The notes: a model not told the origin generated them from the letters alone. 64,000 bases of DNA from Actinophytocola oryzae (GCF_004364325.1 NZ_SOCP01000017.1:1-64000); one strand, 5' to 3'. Positions 49,815-59,095 are shown, counted from the first letter of the stretch. Numbers and translations: made by a program.

Positions 49815-49888
49815 TGCCCCCGGTGCGATTCGAACGCACACTGGACGGGTTTTGAATCCGTTGCCTCTGCCGGTTGGGCTACGGGGGC
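49815..49888 (-). tRNA. tRNA-Leu (CAA anticodon), class I shape
   Basis: On the minus strand GCCCCCG...CGGGGGC closes a 7-bp acceptor stem, with GTGCG-TTCGAAT-CGCAC as the T arm and TTCAAAA as the anticodon loop, so the anticodon is CAA (Leu, UUG). The variable loop has only 5 bases, unlike typical class II tRNA-Leu. The top pair of the anticodon stem beside the loop is A-C and mismatched. CCA is not encoded. The 3' end faces the accessory block. Confidence 0.8.
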
Positions 49889-50131
49889 TTGGTGCGGGAT
49901 GACTCTACGGGATCGGTCGTGTCGAGGTCGTCAGGGTTCTCGTAGGAGACAGGGCGATGGGGCGTGTACTCTGGGTTACTGCTCGTGACCAGGTACGTCC
50001 AGGGTGTGGTCTGCGTCATTCGGTCTGTTGCCGGGCCGTTAACGTTGTGCTGATCACGCCTTGTGTACGGGTCTCCTACCGACTTGCGCCGGTAGGCTGG
50101 AAGCTCCGACCTATCGATCAGGAGGACCCCG

Positions 50132-50740
50132 GTGACCGATCAGGCTGCCGAGGCCCAGTCCGGCCCGGCCGTGCAGCGAAGTGTGCTCGTCGCGGAGGAT
50201 GAGGCGCTCATTCGGCTCGACCTTGTGGAGATGCTCAAGGAAGAGGGCTATCACGTCGCCGGGGAGGCCGCGGACGGTGAACAGGCCGTTGCGTTGGCCA
50301 AGGAGCTGCGGCCCGACCTCGTCATTCTCGACGTGAAGATGCCCAAGATGGACGGGATCGACGCCGCGGCGCAGATCGCGGGAGAAAGGATCGCGCCTGT
50401 CGTGATCCTTACCGCGTTCAGTCAGCGGGATCTCGTGGAACGGGCTCGTGACGCGGGGGCGATGGCCTATCTGGTCAAGCCGTTCGCCAAGCACGATCTC
50501 GTGCCTGCCATCGAGCTTGCTGTCAGCCGGTACTCGGAACTGGCCGCGCTCGAGAACGAGGTTGCCACGTTGTCCGAGCGGATGGAGACCCGCAAGCTCA
50601 TCGAGCGGGCCAAGGGCCTCCTCATGACCAAGCAGGGCCTCTCGGAACCCGAGGCGTTCCGGTGGATCCAGCGCACGGCCATGGACCGGCGGGCCACGAT
50701 GAAGGCCGTCGCCCAGGCAGTAGTGGAGAACATCACCTGA
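50132..50740 (+). CDS. pdtaR: ANTAR-domain response regulator (PdtaR-like)
   Basis: A 202-residue response regulator. The receiver domain (about 15-130) has the acid pair EDE, the phosphorylated Asp in LVILDVKMPKMDG, TAF and the Lys in LVKPFAKHD. It is followed by the ANTAR RNA-binding domain (about 145-200: LIERAKGLLMTKQGLSEPEA, RTAMDRRATMKAVAQAVVE). M. tuberculosis PdtaR (Rv1626) has this arrangement, works with the PdtaS kinase and anti-terminates or modulates mRNAs. GGAGGACCCCG precedes the GTG. Its neighbourhood to polA is as in mycobacteria. The gene ends overlapping the convergent membrane protein by 8 bases. Confidence 0.93.
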   Translation: MTDQAAEAQSGPAVQRSVLVAEDEALIRLDLVEMLKEEGYHVAGEAADGEQAVALAKELRPDLVILDVKMPKMDGIDAAAQIAGERIAPVVILTAFSQRDLVERARDAGAMAYLVKPFAKHDLVPAIELAVSRYSELAALENEVATLSERMETRKLIERAKGLLMTKQGLSEPEAFRWIQRTAMDRRATMKAVAQAVVENIT

Positions 50741-52658
50741 CCGTGAAGTTCAGCACGGCGGACTGGGGCCGCTCGGTGCCGTCCATGGCGTACTCGCGCA
50801 CCTCCATCACGTGCGCGCCTCGCGCCAGGCCACGCGTCGCTATCGACAGCGTGTGCCGGCCACCGAGTCCCGGTCCGTCCGCGCGTGTCGGCAGCCCCGC
50901 CGCCAGCTTGCCGTCCAGCCACACCTGAAAGCCCTGCACGCCGCCGATCGAGCCTGTCTCCCACTGGTTGGACGCGCCGTCCAGGCTCAGGTCCAGCAGG
51001 ATCTGGCCCGTTCTCGGCACCACCGCGCTCGTCAGGGGTTCGCCTGCCGAGTTGGCCAGGACGGCGTCGATCGACGGCAGCATGTCCGGGCCCGGTGTCC
51101 TGCCCGGCTGCAGTGTCGGCGGCGGTGGGGTGCCGCCTCCGGCCTGTGTGACCTCCAGGTACGTCTCCACGACGCGGACCTGCTGGTTCGCGCCCGGGGC
51201 ACGCAGCACGAACGGCGTGATCGAGTCCGCGCCCGACCTTCCCAGCAGCGCCGCGGGTACCTCCGCCCTCACGGTTACCGCCGCTCCGTTCGCTGTCGGC
51301 GGTGGCGCCACGGCCGGCGCGGGCACACGTATGCCACCCAGCTGGACCACCACCCCGCCCGCGTCCATCCCGGCGGCCATCGTGACCGTCGCCACCAGGC
51401 GGGCCGACGTCGCGTTCGTCAGCGGGGTGCGGGCGATGCCGAGCTGCGGTGACTGCTCGGACAGGTCCAGCACCCGCTGCGTGCCCGCGTTGATCGGCAC
51501 CTCGTGCACCGGCGCCACCTCCGTCGCCTTGCCGGTGAAGCCCGCCGACAGCACGTGCACGCGCGACCGCCGCTGGTCCGGCCCGCGCAACCCGAACAGC
51601 ACCGACGCCGCCTGCCACGTCGGCACGACGCCTGCCACCGCCACCGCCAGGCCGTCCTGGTAGACCCGCAGCCCGGCCGTCGTCAGCACCACCTCGTACA
51701 GGTGCGACACCCCCGGCCCGCGCGCCGGTGTCGGGAACACCTGTAGCGGTCCCGGTGTCCCGGTCGGCACGTCCGGCGCCGCGCTCACGTGCACGCCCGA
51801 GGTGTCGATGCCGACCCTGATCGTGCCGCCCGGCAGTGTGGCGTCGCGTGCCTCGAACCTGTCGGCCCGTTCGTTCTCCACGCCGACCCGGTCGACCGGG
51901 CCGGGTGCGAGGGTGATCGTCAGCTCGCCGCCGGTGCCCGCCGTGTCCGTGCGGACCGCGACCCTGCCCAGCTCGCCTGACGCGTCCGGCGCGGTCAGCG
52001 TCATCGGCTGCCTCGCACGCAGCACCGCGAGGTCCGCGCCGCACCCGAGCTCGATCGGCAACCCGTGACCGTGCTCGTTCACCACGTCGACGCAGCCGCG
52101 GTACCCCGAGAGGTGCCAGCGCTCCTGCAGACGTGGCGGGTCGCGGAAGTCGTCGTACATCCCCGTCATCGCGCCCCGCCACCGGTCGGCGACGACCTTG
52201 GGCGTCCCGTCGGCGACCGCGGGCCGCGAGCGTTGCCCGAACGCGTCGACCGTGCGTACTTCGACTCGTACCCGTTGTCCCTCGTCGAGGTGGTCAATCA
52301 ACACGTCCGGTGTCGCCACCAGCACCACGTGTGACGCGCCGTTCTGTCGCCACCGCACCTCGTAGCCCGTGGCGCCGCTCGGCGTCACCCCACCGGGCAG
52401 GCCGTCGGCCCAGGACACCCGCAGTCGGGTCGCGCCGTCGGGCACGGCGACCACGTTGGCGGGCGGCGCCGGTGCCCGGCCGGGTTGGGGGAGGATGACG
52501 TAGTCCGCCGCGTAGCGGTCGACGACCACGGGTCTCTCCGTGTCGTCACTCTTCGTGTCCTTGGTATGAGGCTCGTCTGTAGCACGCAGAGTGACCACCG
52601 CGCCCGCTATGAGCGCCACCGCGCCGAACCAGATCAGCACGCGCGTTCTGTTGGCCAC
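50733..52658 (-). CDS. Membrane-anchored extracytoplasmic protein with FnIII-like and LamG-like regions
   Basis: A 641-residue protein with a single N-terminal anchor (residues 8-26, LIWFGAVALIAGAVVTLRAT). A fibronectin type III-like domain follows at about 60-150 (PANVVAVPDGATRLRVSWAD, YEVRWRQNGASHVVLVATPD). Further on come beta-rich segments resembling LamG or concanavalin-like folds (LYEVVLTTAGLRVYQDGLAV), and a Pro-rich linker near residue 500 before a last beta domain. No catalytic residues are apparent. The GTG at 52658 is the start. The gene overlaps pdtaR tail to tail by 8 bases. Its function is unknown, perhaps cell-surface binding. Confidence 0.78.
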   Translation of the reverse strand: MANRTRVLIWFGAVALIAGAVVTLRATDEPHTKDTKSDDTERPVVVDRYAADYVILPQPGRAPAPPANVVAVPDGATRLRVSWADGLPGGVTPSGATGYEVRWRQNGASHVVLVATPDVLIDHLDEGQRVRVEVRTVDAFGQRSRPAVADGTPKVVADRWRGAMTGMYDDFRDPPRLQERWHLSGYRGCVDVVNEHGHGLPIELGCGADLAVLRARQPMTLTAPDASGELGRVAVRTDTAGTGGELTITLAPGPVDRVGVENERADRFEARDATLPGGTIRVGIDTSGVHVSAAPDVPTGTPGPLQVFPTPARGPGVSHLYEVVLTTAGLRVYQDGLAVAVAGVVPTWQAASVLFGLRGPDQRRSRVHVLSAGFTGKATEVAPVHEVPINAGTQRVLDLSEQSPQLGIARTPLTNATSARLVATVTMAAGMDAGGVVVQLGGIRVPAPAVAPPPTANGAAVTVRAEVPAALLGRSGADSITPFVLRAPGANQQVRVVETYLEVTQAGGGTPPPPTLQPGRTPGPDMLPSIDAVLANSAGEPLTSAVVPRTGQILLDLSLDGASNQWETGSIGGVQGFQVWLDGKLAAGLPTRADGPGLGGRHTLSIATRGLARGAHVMEVREYAMDGTERPQSAVLNFTVR

Positions 52659-52930
52659 GTCAGCAGAGTAGAAGCGCTGACCTTGGTGTCAGGGGGTCCG
52701 TTGCGAAGTTGAGATGGTGTTACCCGGTGATGACCGGAAGATCCGACTTCGTCCGAAGAGCGGACACGGACGGTCAGTTTCGTTGCAGTCTGGTCACGAG
52801 GGCCGTTGGGACGTGACTACGACCGCGTGTGATTACTAGGTTCCGGCCAGCCCTCTGACAAGAGCGTGGGTTGGGTTCGGCATGCTATGCGGCAACTGCC
52901 GGAACGAAATGCGGAGAAGGGACACGCAAC

Positions 52931-54163
52931 GTGCGAAACCAGACGGTGAAAGCCGCGGCTGTCGTAGCAGCGGGGCTGCTGCTGCTGTCAGCCTGCAGCT
53001 CGAACAAGGAGGAAGGCGCGCCGGCTGGTGGGGGCAACGACCAGTCCTGTGACACCAGCAAGGGCACGCTGATCGTCGGTGTGATCGCCCCGCTGAGCGG
53101 CGAGCTGTCTGCCCTGGGCAAGGGCATCCAGAACTCGGCCAGCCTCGCGGTCGACCAGGCCAACGAGAAGTGCACCGTCAAGGGCTACAAGCTCGCGCTG
53201 CAGCCCGAGGACGACCAGAAGACCCCGCAGCTCGGTGCGCAGGCCGCGACGAAGCTCTCCTCCACCCCGAACGTCATCGGCGTGGTCTCGACGCTGAACT
53301 CCTCGGTGTCGCAGAGCGTGCAGCCGATCTTCGAGCAGGCCGGCATCCTGCAGATCTCGCCTGCCAACACCGCCGACTCGCTGACCAAGGGCGACGACCC
53401 GGCCAGCCCGAAGCGGACCTACAAGACCTACTTCCGCACCTGCACGGTCGACGGCTACCAGGGTCCGTTCGCGGCCGACTACATGGTCAAGGAAGCCGGC
53501 AAGAAGAAGATCGCGATCATCACCGACGGTCTGACCTACGGCGAGGGCCTCGCGGACTCGTTCACCAAGCGGGCCCAGACCGACGGTGCCACGATCGTCA
53601 CCCGCCAGAAGATCGGTGAGAAGGACACGGACTTCTCCGGCGTCATCGCCGCGATCAAGCCGTTCGCACCGGACGGCGTGTACTACGGCGGTCAGTACCC
53701 GCAGGCGGGCCCGCTGTCCAAGCAGCTCGCGAGCGCAGGCCTGAACGTCCCCGTCATGGGTGGCGACGGCATCTTCGACCCGGAGTTCATCAAGCTGGGT
53801 GGCAAGGAAGGCGACCTGGCCACCTCGGTCGGCGCGCCGACCGACGAGCTGCCGAGCGCGAAGGCCTTCGTCGACGCCTACAAGGCGAAGAACTACCCGG
53901 AGGACTACTCCGCCTACGGTGCCTTCTCCTACGACGCCGCCAACGCGATCATCGCCTCCGCGGCGAAGGTGGTCGACGGCAAGGACTGGTCCGACGACAT
54001 GCACGCCGACGTCGTGGCGGCCGCTCAGGACTACAGCGCCGACGGTGCGACCGGCCCGGTCGCCTTCGACGAGTTCGGTGACAGCACGAACACCACGCTG
54101 ACCGTCTACCAGGTCACCGGCGGTGCGTGGAAGTCGGTCAAGACCGGCAAGTTCGAGGAATGA
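52931..54163 (+). CDS. livJ: Branched-chain amino acid ABC transporter, substrate-binding lipoprotein
   Basis: A 410-residue periplasmic-binding-type lipoprotein. The signal peptide ends in the lipobox LLLLSAC, with the Cys lipidated (about residue 22). The mature protein has the Leu/Ile/Val-binding fold: GTLIVGVIAPLSGELSALGK, KIAIITDGLTYGEGLADSFT, and YGGQYPQAGPLSKQLASAGL. The GTG at 52931 with GAGAAGGG upstream is the start; an open frame further left lacks a signal. It is the first gene of the liv operon and is separated from livH by a strong hairpin at 54202. Confidence 0.95.
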   Translation: MRNQTVKAAAVVAAGLLLLSACSSNKEEGAPAGGGNDQSCDTSKGTLIVGVIAPLSGELSALGKGIQNSASLAVDQANEKCTVKGYKLALQPEDDQKTPQLGAQAATKLSSTPNVIGVVSTLNSSVSQSVQPIFEQAGILQISPANTADSLTKGDDPASPKRTYKTYFRTCTVDGYQGPFAADYMVKEAGKKKIAIITDGLTYGEGLADSFTKRAQTDGATIVTRQKIGEKDTDFSGVIAAIKPFAPDGVYYGGQYPQAGPLSKQLASAGLNVPVMGGDGIFDPEFIKLGGKEGDLATSVGAPTDELPSAKAFVDAYKAKNYPEDYSAYGAFSYDAANAIIASAAKVVDGKDWSDDMHADVVAAAQDYSADGATGPVAFDEFGDSTNTTLTVYQVTGGAWKSVKTGKFEE

Positions 54164-54201
54164 CCGCAGGTTCGTAGATCTATCAACGATGAATGACGCG
54201 A

Positions 54202-54232
54202 CGGCGGGGGTGGGCCGAGCCCACCCCCGCCG
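54202..54232 (+). terminator. Attenuator-like hairpin between livJ and livH
   Basis: CGGCGGGGGTGGGC and GCCCACCCCCGCCG form a 14-bp stem with a 3-base CGA loop. No T tract follows, so it may protect the livJ mRNA or let partial read-through into livHMGF, as is common for binding-protein genes. Confidence 0.75.
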
Positions 54233-54247
54233 CCTGTGGAGGTAGAT

Positions 54248-55165
54248 GTGACGACCCTGTTACAGCAGATCGCGAACGGGCTCGTACTCGGCGCGACGAT
54301 CGGTCTGATCGCCCTGGGCTACACGATGGTGTACGGCATCATCCAGCTGATCAACTTCGCGCACGGCGAGGTGTTCATGGTCGGCACGTTCGGCGGACTC
54401 GCCGTGTGGCGCTGGGTGCTGCCCGAGAGTGCTCGGGACGACTGGTACATCTCGTTGCCGGCCATGCTGGTCGGCGCCGTCGTGGTCGCGGTGGTCATCG
54501 CGGTGATCATGGAACGGTTCGCGTACCGGCCGCTCCGAAACGCGCCGAGACTCGCGCCGCTGATCACCGCTCTCGGTGTGTCGGTGGCGCTGCAGGAGGC
54601 CGTGCGGCTCTGGTTCCCCGACGCCGACGCGGCGCAGCCGTTCCCCAGAGTGTTCATCGACGCGCAGATCCACATCGGACCGGTCGAGCTGGAGGCGACC
54701 GAGGTCCTGTTGATCGTCGTGTCGATCGTGCTCGCGGTGCTGCTGCAGACCTACGTGAACCAGTCCAAACTCGGCCGTGCGATGCGGGCCACCTCCCAGG
54801 ACCGGGACACTGCCCGGCTGATGGGCATCAACCCGGACCGCGTCATCGTGGTCACGTTCGTCATCGGCGCGGCCCTCGCGGGCATCGCCGGGGTCCTGTA
54901 CGGGGCCAACATCAACAACGTGGACACCTCGATCGGCTTCCAGAACGGCATCTTCGCGTTCACCGCGGCCGTCCTCGGTGGCATCGGCAGCCTGCGGGGT
55001 GCCGTGGTCGGCGCCTTCATCATCGGCCTGATCAAGACGCTCAGCGGCCAGTACATGCCGGGCGGCACCCAGTACGACTACGTGTGGATCTTCGTGGTGC
55101 TCATCCTCGTGCTGGTCTTCCGGCCGCAGGGGCTGTTCGGTGAGGCAGAGAGGGTGCGCGCATGA
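54248..55165 (+). CDS. livH: Branched-chain amino acid ABC transporter permease LivH
   Basis: A 305-residue membrane permease with about eight hydrophobic helices (ANGLVLGATIGLIALGYTMV, LAVLLQTYVNQ) and the LivH signature GIIQLINFAHGEVFMVG. The EAA-like loop with SKLGRAMRATSQDRDTARLM contacts the ATPases. The GTG at 54248 has GGAGG 6 bases upstream and is preferred over 54236. It overlaps livM by 4 bases (ATGA). Confidence 0.95.
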   Translation: MTTLLQQIANGLVLGATIGLIALGYTMVYGIIQLINFAHGEVFMVGTFGGLAVWRWVLPESARDDWYISLPAMLVGAVVVAVVIAVIMERFAYRPLRNAPRLAPLITALGVSVALQEAVRLWFPDADAAQPFPRVFIDAQIHIGPVELEATEVLLIVVSIVLAVLLQTYVNQSKLGRAMRATSQDRDTARLMGINPDRVIVVTFVIGAALAGIAGVLYGANINNVDTSIGFQNGIFAFTAAVLGGIGSLRGAVVGAFIIGLIKTLSGQYMPGGTQYDYVWIFVVLILVLVFRPQGLFGEAERVRA

Positions 55166-56955
55166 GCAGGCTGAACGGGTTACTGCCGGCCGCACTCGCG
55201 CGGCCGTTCACGGCGATCGGCGGGGTGCTGTTCCTGATCGGCGCGATGCTGCCGTGGGTGACGTTCCTGCTGAACGACGGCCCCTACCCGGAGAAGGCGA
55301 CGCTCCAGTTCTTCGACGCGCCGTTCGAGCTGACCGGCTTCCGCTGGCACGTGCTGCTGCTCGGCGTCGCCGTGGTGGTGCTGTCGTTCGTGCCGCTTCG
55401 CGGCAGGGAACGGGCGCTGCGGGCACTCGGTTTCGGTGGCCTGGCCATCGGCCTGATCACCGCGATCTTCGTCACCGGTGACGGCGGCGGGCTCGGCGCG
55501 ATCACCGCGGTCGACGGCGTGTACGCGTTCGGCAGCATCGTGACGCTGGTCGGCGGGATCCTGGTGATCCTCGGCGCCTCGGCCACGGGGCTCGGCGAGA
55601 TCCCGCACTGGCCGGACTCGATCTTCGGGCTGACCGGCATGGCGCAGCGGCTGGTGTCGTGGCTGGTGCTGATCGTCGCCTTCGGGGCGGTGCTGTGGCT
55701 GGTCGCGCAGACGCTGACCGCGGGTGGCATCGGCGGCGCGGCCTTCCCGTACGCGGGCGGGATCTTCCTCGCCTTCCTCGGGTTCGCGGGTGGTCTGCTC
55801 GGCGCGCTGCACGGCATCGGCCTCACCGGCTGGGTCTCGCGGCTCTCGGAGAACAACCGGGTGTTCAGCATCATCGTGCTGCTCGCCTGCGCGGTCCTGC
55901 TGCCGTTCCCGTTCACGGGGGCGGGCAGCCAGTACTGGATGCAGGTCGCGGCGACGATCGGTGTGTACGCGGCGACGGCCATCGGCCTGAACATCGTGGT
56001 GGGTCTCTCGGGCCTGCTCGACCTCGGGTACGTGGCGTTCATGGGCATCGGCGCGTTCGTCGCGGCGAACCTGTCCGGCGCGGCCGCCTCGCAGCTGGGC
56101 ATCGACCTGCCGTTCCCGGTCGCGGCGCTGTGCGCGGCGGTGGTCGCGGGCATCTTCGGCGCGATCGTCGGCTCGCCGACGCTGCGGGTGCGTGGTGACT
56201 ACCTCGCGATCGTGACGCTCGCGTTCGGCGAGATCTTCACCCGCGCGGCGCAGAACAACATCGGTGACCTCACCGGCGGTGCGAGTGCCATCCCGGGTAT
56301 CCCGCAGATCAGCATGTTCGGCACGGCGTTCAACGAGCCGATCGAGCCGTTCGGCATCAAGCTGCCGCCGGGTGTCCTGTACTACTTCCTGATCGTCGGC
56401 GTGGTCGCGCTGATCATGGCCGTCTTCGCGAACCTGAAGAACAGCCGCATCGGCCGCGCGTGGATCGCCATCCGCGAGGACGAGGACGCCGCGCGGGCCA
56501 TGGGTATCCGCACCGGCAAGATGAAGATCCTCGCCTTCCTGGTCGGCGCGACGCTCGCCGGTCTGGCCGGTTCGATCTTCGTGCACAAGCTGGGCACCGC
56601 GTCCTACGACAGCTTCAAGTTCCTCGAGTCGGTCACGCTGCTCGCGGCTGTCATCCTTGGTGGCATGGGCACGATCCCGGGTGCCGTGCTCGGCGCTTCG
56701 CTGCTGTTCGTCCTGCCGGAGAAGCTGCGTGAGTTCCAGGACTACCGGCTGTTCTTCTTCGGCATCGCGCTCATCCTGATCATGCGGTTCCGGCCGCAGG
56801 GCATCGTGCCGGACCGTGTGCGGCGGGCCGAGTTCGCCGGTGAGACGGCCGACGGCAGATCGATCGAGGAGATCGAGGAGCAACGGGTGCGAGAACAGGA
56901 AGAGGCGGAACGAGAACATCAGGCCCCCGCTGGACCTCAGGAGGGGCGGGCATGA
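55162..56955 (+). CDS. livM: Branched-chain amino acid ABC transporter permease LivM with N-terminal membrane extension
   Basis: A 597-residue permease, longer than the usual 300-430. The first 240 residues form an extra membrane region with about six hydrophobic segments (FTAIGGVLFLIGAMLPWVTF, LLLGVAVVVLSFVPLRG, GSIVTLVGGILVILGASATG, LVSWLVLIVAFGAVLWLVAQ). The LivM core follows (VAATIGVYAATAIGLNIVVG, LDLGYVAFMGIGAFVAANLS, and the EAA loop SRIGRAWIAIREDEDAARAM). The C-terminus is a charged tail rich in Glu and Arg. It is coupled by overlaps to livH and livG. The role of the extension is unknown. Confidence 0.93.
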   Translation: MSRLNGLLPAALARPFTAIGGVLFLIGAMLPWVTFLLNDGPYPEKATLQFFDAPFELTGFRWHVLLLGVAVVVLSFVPLRGRERALRALGFGGLAIGLITAIFVTGDGGGLGAITAVDGVYAFGSIVTLVGGILVILGASATGLGEIPHWPDSIFGLTGMAQRLVSWLVLIVAFGAVLWLVAQTLTAGGIGGAAFPYAGGIFLAFLGFAGGLLGALHGIGLTGWVSRLSENNRVFSIIVLLACAVLLPFPFTGAGSQYWMQVAATIGVYAATAIGLNIVVGLSGLLDLGYVAFMGIGAFVAANLSGAAASQLGIDLPFPVAALCAAVVAGIFGAIVGSPTLRVRGDYLAIVTLAFGEIFTRAAQNNIGDLTGGASAIPGIPQISMFGTAFNEPIEPFGIKLPPGVLYYFLIVGVVALIMAVFANLKNSRIGRAWIAIREDEDAARAMGIRTGKMKILAFLVGATLAGLAGSIFVHKLGTASYDSFKFLESVTLLAAVILGGMGTIPGAVLGASLLFVLPEKLREFQDYRLFFFGIALILIMRFRPQGIVPDRVRRAEFAGETADGRSIEEIEEQRVREQEEAEREHQAPAGPQEGRA

Positions 56956-57839
56956 TGTCTGCACAGCATCGGGCGGCCGAGACGGTGCTCGCGGCCAACG
57001 GCGTGACCATGATCTTCGGTGGTCTCACGGCGCTGAACAACGTGTCGCTCGAGCTCGGTGAGGGTCGGATCCTCGGCCTGATCGGGCCGAACGGCGCGGG
57101 CAAGACCACGCTGTTCAACTGCCTGACCGGCCTCTACACCCCGACCAAGGGCTCCGTGCGGCTGCGTGGTGCGCAGCTGCCGTCGGACCCGGCCAAGGTC
57201 ACCTCGGCCGGGATCGCGCGGACGTTCCAGAACATCCGGCTGTTCCCCAACATGACCGTGCTGGAGAACGTGCTGGTCGGGCGGCACATCCAGATGAAGC
57301 AGGGGCCGATCGCGTCCGTGCTGCACGGCCCGTGGTTCCGGCGGGACGAGCGGGCGGCGCGGGAGAAGTCCAGGGACTTCCTGAACTTCGTCGGCCTGCG
57401 GGACATCGAGAACGAGGTCGCGCGCAACCTGCCCTATGGCGACCAGCGGCGGCTGGAGATCGCCCGTGCACTGGCGACCGAGCCGACCGTGCTGCTGCTC
57501 GACGAGCCGACGGCCGGCATGAACCCGCAGGAGACCGAGGCCGCCCGGCAGCTGATCTTCCGGATCAGGGAGACGGGCATCTCGACCGTCGTGATCGAGC
57601 ACGACACCAAGTTCATCTTCTCCCTGTGCGACTCGGTTTCCGTGCTCGTGCAGGGCGAGGTGCTGGTCGAGGGCTCGCCGGAGACCGTGCGCGACGACCC
57701 CAGGGTGATCGAGGCCTACCTCGGCAAGCCGCGCGAGGAGGTCGAGGCGGACGTCGAGGGTGCCAGGACGACGATCATCCCGCGGTACGACGACGATCAG
57801 ACGACCGTCATGGAGCAGTACAGGGAGGACCAACCATGA
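56952..57839 (+). CDS. livG: Branched-chain amino acid ABC transporter ATPase LivG
   Basis: A 295-residue ABC ATPase. Walker A is GLIGPNGAGKTTLFN, the Q loop follows in ARTFQNIRLFP, the signature is LPYGDQRRLEIARALA and Walker B is VLLLDEPTAGM, followed by the switch His in VIEHD. The family tail of LivG (EAYLGKPRE) is present, with a 30-residue acidic extension. It overlaps livM by 4 bases and livF by 4 bases. It powers import of Leu, Ile and Val. Confidence 0.95.
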   Translation: MMSAQHRAAETVLAANGVTMIFGGLTALNNVSLELGEGRILGLIGPNGAGKTTLFNCLTGLYTPTKGSVRLRGAQLPSDPAKVTSAGIARTFQNIRLFPNMTVLENVLVGRHIQMKQGPIASVLHGPWFRRDERAAREKSRDFLNFVGLRDIENEVARNLPYGDQRRLEIARALATEPTVLLLDEPTAGMNPQETEAARQLIFRIRETGISTVVIEHDTKFIFSLCDSVSVLVQGEVLVEGSPETVRDDPRVIEAYLGKPREEVEADVEGARTTIIPRYDDDQTTVMEQYREDQP

Positions 57840-58549
57840 CGGCGCTCTTGGAGGTCAGCGGGCTGTCCGTCGCCTACGGCGCGATCGAGGCGGTACGGAA
57901 CGTGTCGTTCGTCGTCGAGGAGGGGCAGATCGTGTGCCTCATCGGGGCGAACGGCGCGGGCAAGTCGACCACGCTGCGCACGATCTCGGGGTTGCTTCGT
58001 CCCCGGTCGGGTGACATCACGTTCCAGGGGCGGTCGATCGTCAAGGAGCCGGCGCACGTCATCCTCAACCGGGGCGTCGCGCACTCGCCGGAAGGTAGGC
58101 GGGTGTTCGCGCGGATGACCGTCGAGGAGAACCTGCTGCTCGGCGCGTACTCCCGCAAGGACGAGTCCGGCATCCAGTCGGACATGAAGCGCGTGTACGA
58201 GCTGTTCCCGGTGCTCGGCCAGCGGCGCACGCAGAAGGCGGGCCTGTTCTCCGGCGGCGAGCAGCAGATGCTCGCGATCGGCCGCGCCATGATGTCCAAG
58301 CCCAAGCTGCTCATGCTGGACGAGCCGTCGATGGGGCTTTCGCCGATCATGACGCAGCTGATCTTCGACACGATCAAGGAGCTGCAGGGCCAGGGCACCA
58401 CGATCCTGCTCGTCGAGCAGAACGCGCTGGCCGCGCTGGCACTGTCGGACCGGGGCTACGTCGTCGACCTCGGCCAGACCACGCTCGAGGGCCCCGGTCC
58501 CGAGCTGCTCGCCGACGAGCGTGTCCGCGAGGCCTACCTCGGTACGTAG
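57836..58549 (+). CDS. livF: Branched-chain amino acid ABC transporter ATPase LivF
   Basis: A 237-residue ABC ATPase with Walker A CLIGANGAGKSTTLR, signature GLFSGGEQQMLAIGRAMM, Walker B LLMLDEPSMGLS and a final LVEQN switch. It ends with REAYLGT, typical of LivF. It is the last gene of the liv operon and overlaps livG by 4 bases. A strong hairpin at 58563 follows the stop. Confidence 0.95.
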   Translation: MTALLEVSGLSVAYGAIEAVRNVSFVVEEGQIVCLIGANGAGKSTTLRTISGLLRPRSGDITFQGRSIVKEPAHVILNRGVAHSPEGRRVFARMTVEENLLLGAYSRKDESGIQSDMKRVYELFPVLGQRRTQKAGLFSGGEQQMLAIGRAMMSKPKLLMLDEPSMGLSPIMTQLIFDTIKELQGQGTTILLVEQNALAALALSDRGYVVDLGQTTLEGPGPELLADERVREAYLGT

Positions 58550-58562
58550 CTCAGTGAGACGG

Positions 58563-58592
58563 ACGGGGTCACCGAGGTCTCGGTGGCCCCGT
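58563..58592. terminator. Bidirectional hairpin between livF and thioesterase gene
   Basis: ACGGGGTCACCGAG and CTCGGTGGCCCCGT form a 14-bp stem with one T-G pair and a 2-base loop, followed by TTCTTCG. It lies between two convergent genes. Confidence 0.75.
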
Positions 58593-58601
58593 TCTTCGTG
58601 T

Positions 58602-59027
58602 TCAGGAGCCGGGCGGCGTGTCGCGGAGGATGCAGGTCAGCCGTGCGGTGCAGGTGCGCTTGCCCGCCTCGTCGGTGATCACGATCTCGAACGTGGACGT
58701 GGACCGGCCGGTGTGGATCGGGGTGGCGACGCCGGTGACGTGCCCGCTCAGTGCCGCCCTGTGGTGCGTGCAGGACAGCTCGAGGCCCATGGCGACCTTG
58801 CCGTCGGGGGCGTTGAGCGCGGCCGCGGTCGAGCCGAGGGTCTCCGCGAGCGTGGCGTTCGCGCCGCCGTGCAGCAGCCCGTACGGCTGGAGGTTGCCCG
58901 CCACGGGCATCGTGCCGACCACCCGGTCGGGCTGCCACTCGGTGATCTCGATGCCCATCCGGTTCGGTAGCCACTGGTCGACGAGGTCCTGCCTGATGCC
59001 CGGCAGGTTGCCAGGGATGTTCGCCAC
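58602..59027 (-). CDS. PaaI-type hotdog thioesterase
   Basis: A 141-residue single hotdog domain. The catalytic helix region is GLLHGGANATLAETLGSTAA, as in PaaI/YbgC-like acyl-CoA thioesterases, where the Asn/Gly and Glu/Asp take part. VGTMPVAGNLQPYG and GHVTGVATPIHTGRSTSTFE are the flanking strands. The start is GTG at 59027 with AAGGAG upstream. It is divergent from polA with a 68-base gap. The substrate is probably an aryl- or acyl-CoA; the exact compound is not seen. Confidence 0.9.
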   Translation of the reverse strand: MANIPGNLPGIRQDLVDQWLPNRMGIEITEWQPDRVVGTMPVAGNLQPYGLLHGGANATLAETLGSTAAALNAPDGKVAMGLELSCTHHRAALSGHVTGVATPIHTGRSTSTFEIVITDEAGKRTCTARLTCILRDTPPGS

Positions 59028-59095
59028 ACGGTCTCCTTGTGCTGGTCACGCGGGGGGCGCGCGTGATTGTCGGTGCCCCACCCTAGACTCGCCGT

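Noticed and set aside
49815..49888. A displaced att copy of the tRNA end near 40,900
   Set aside because: I looked for the tRNA 3' segment on both strands around 40,800-41,000 and 46,900-47,100 and saw no convincing match; no integrase is present.
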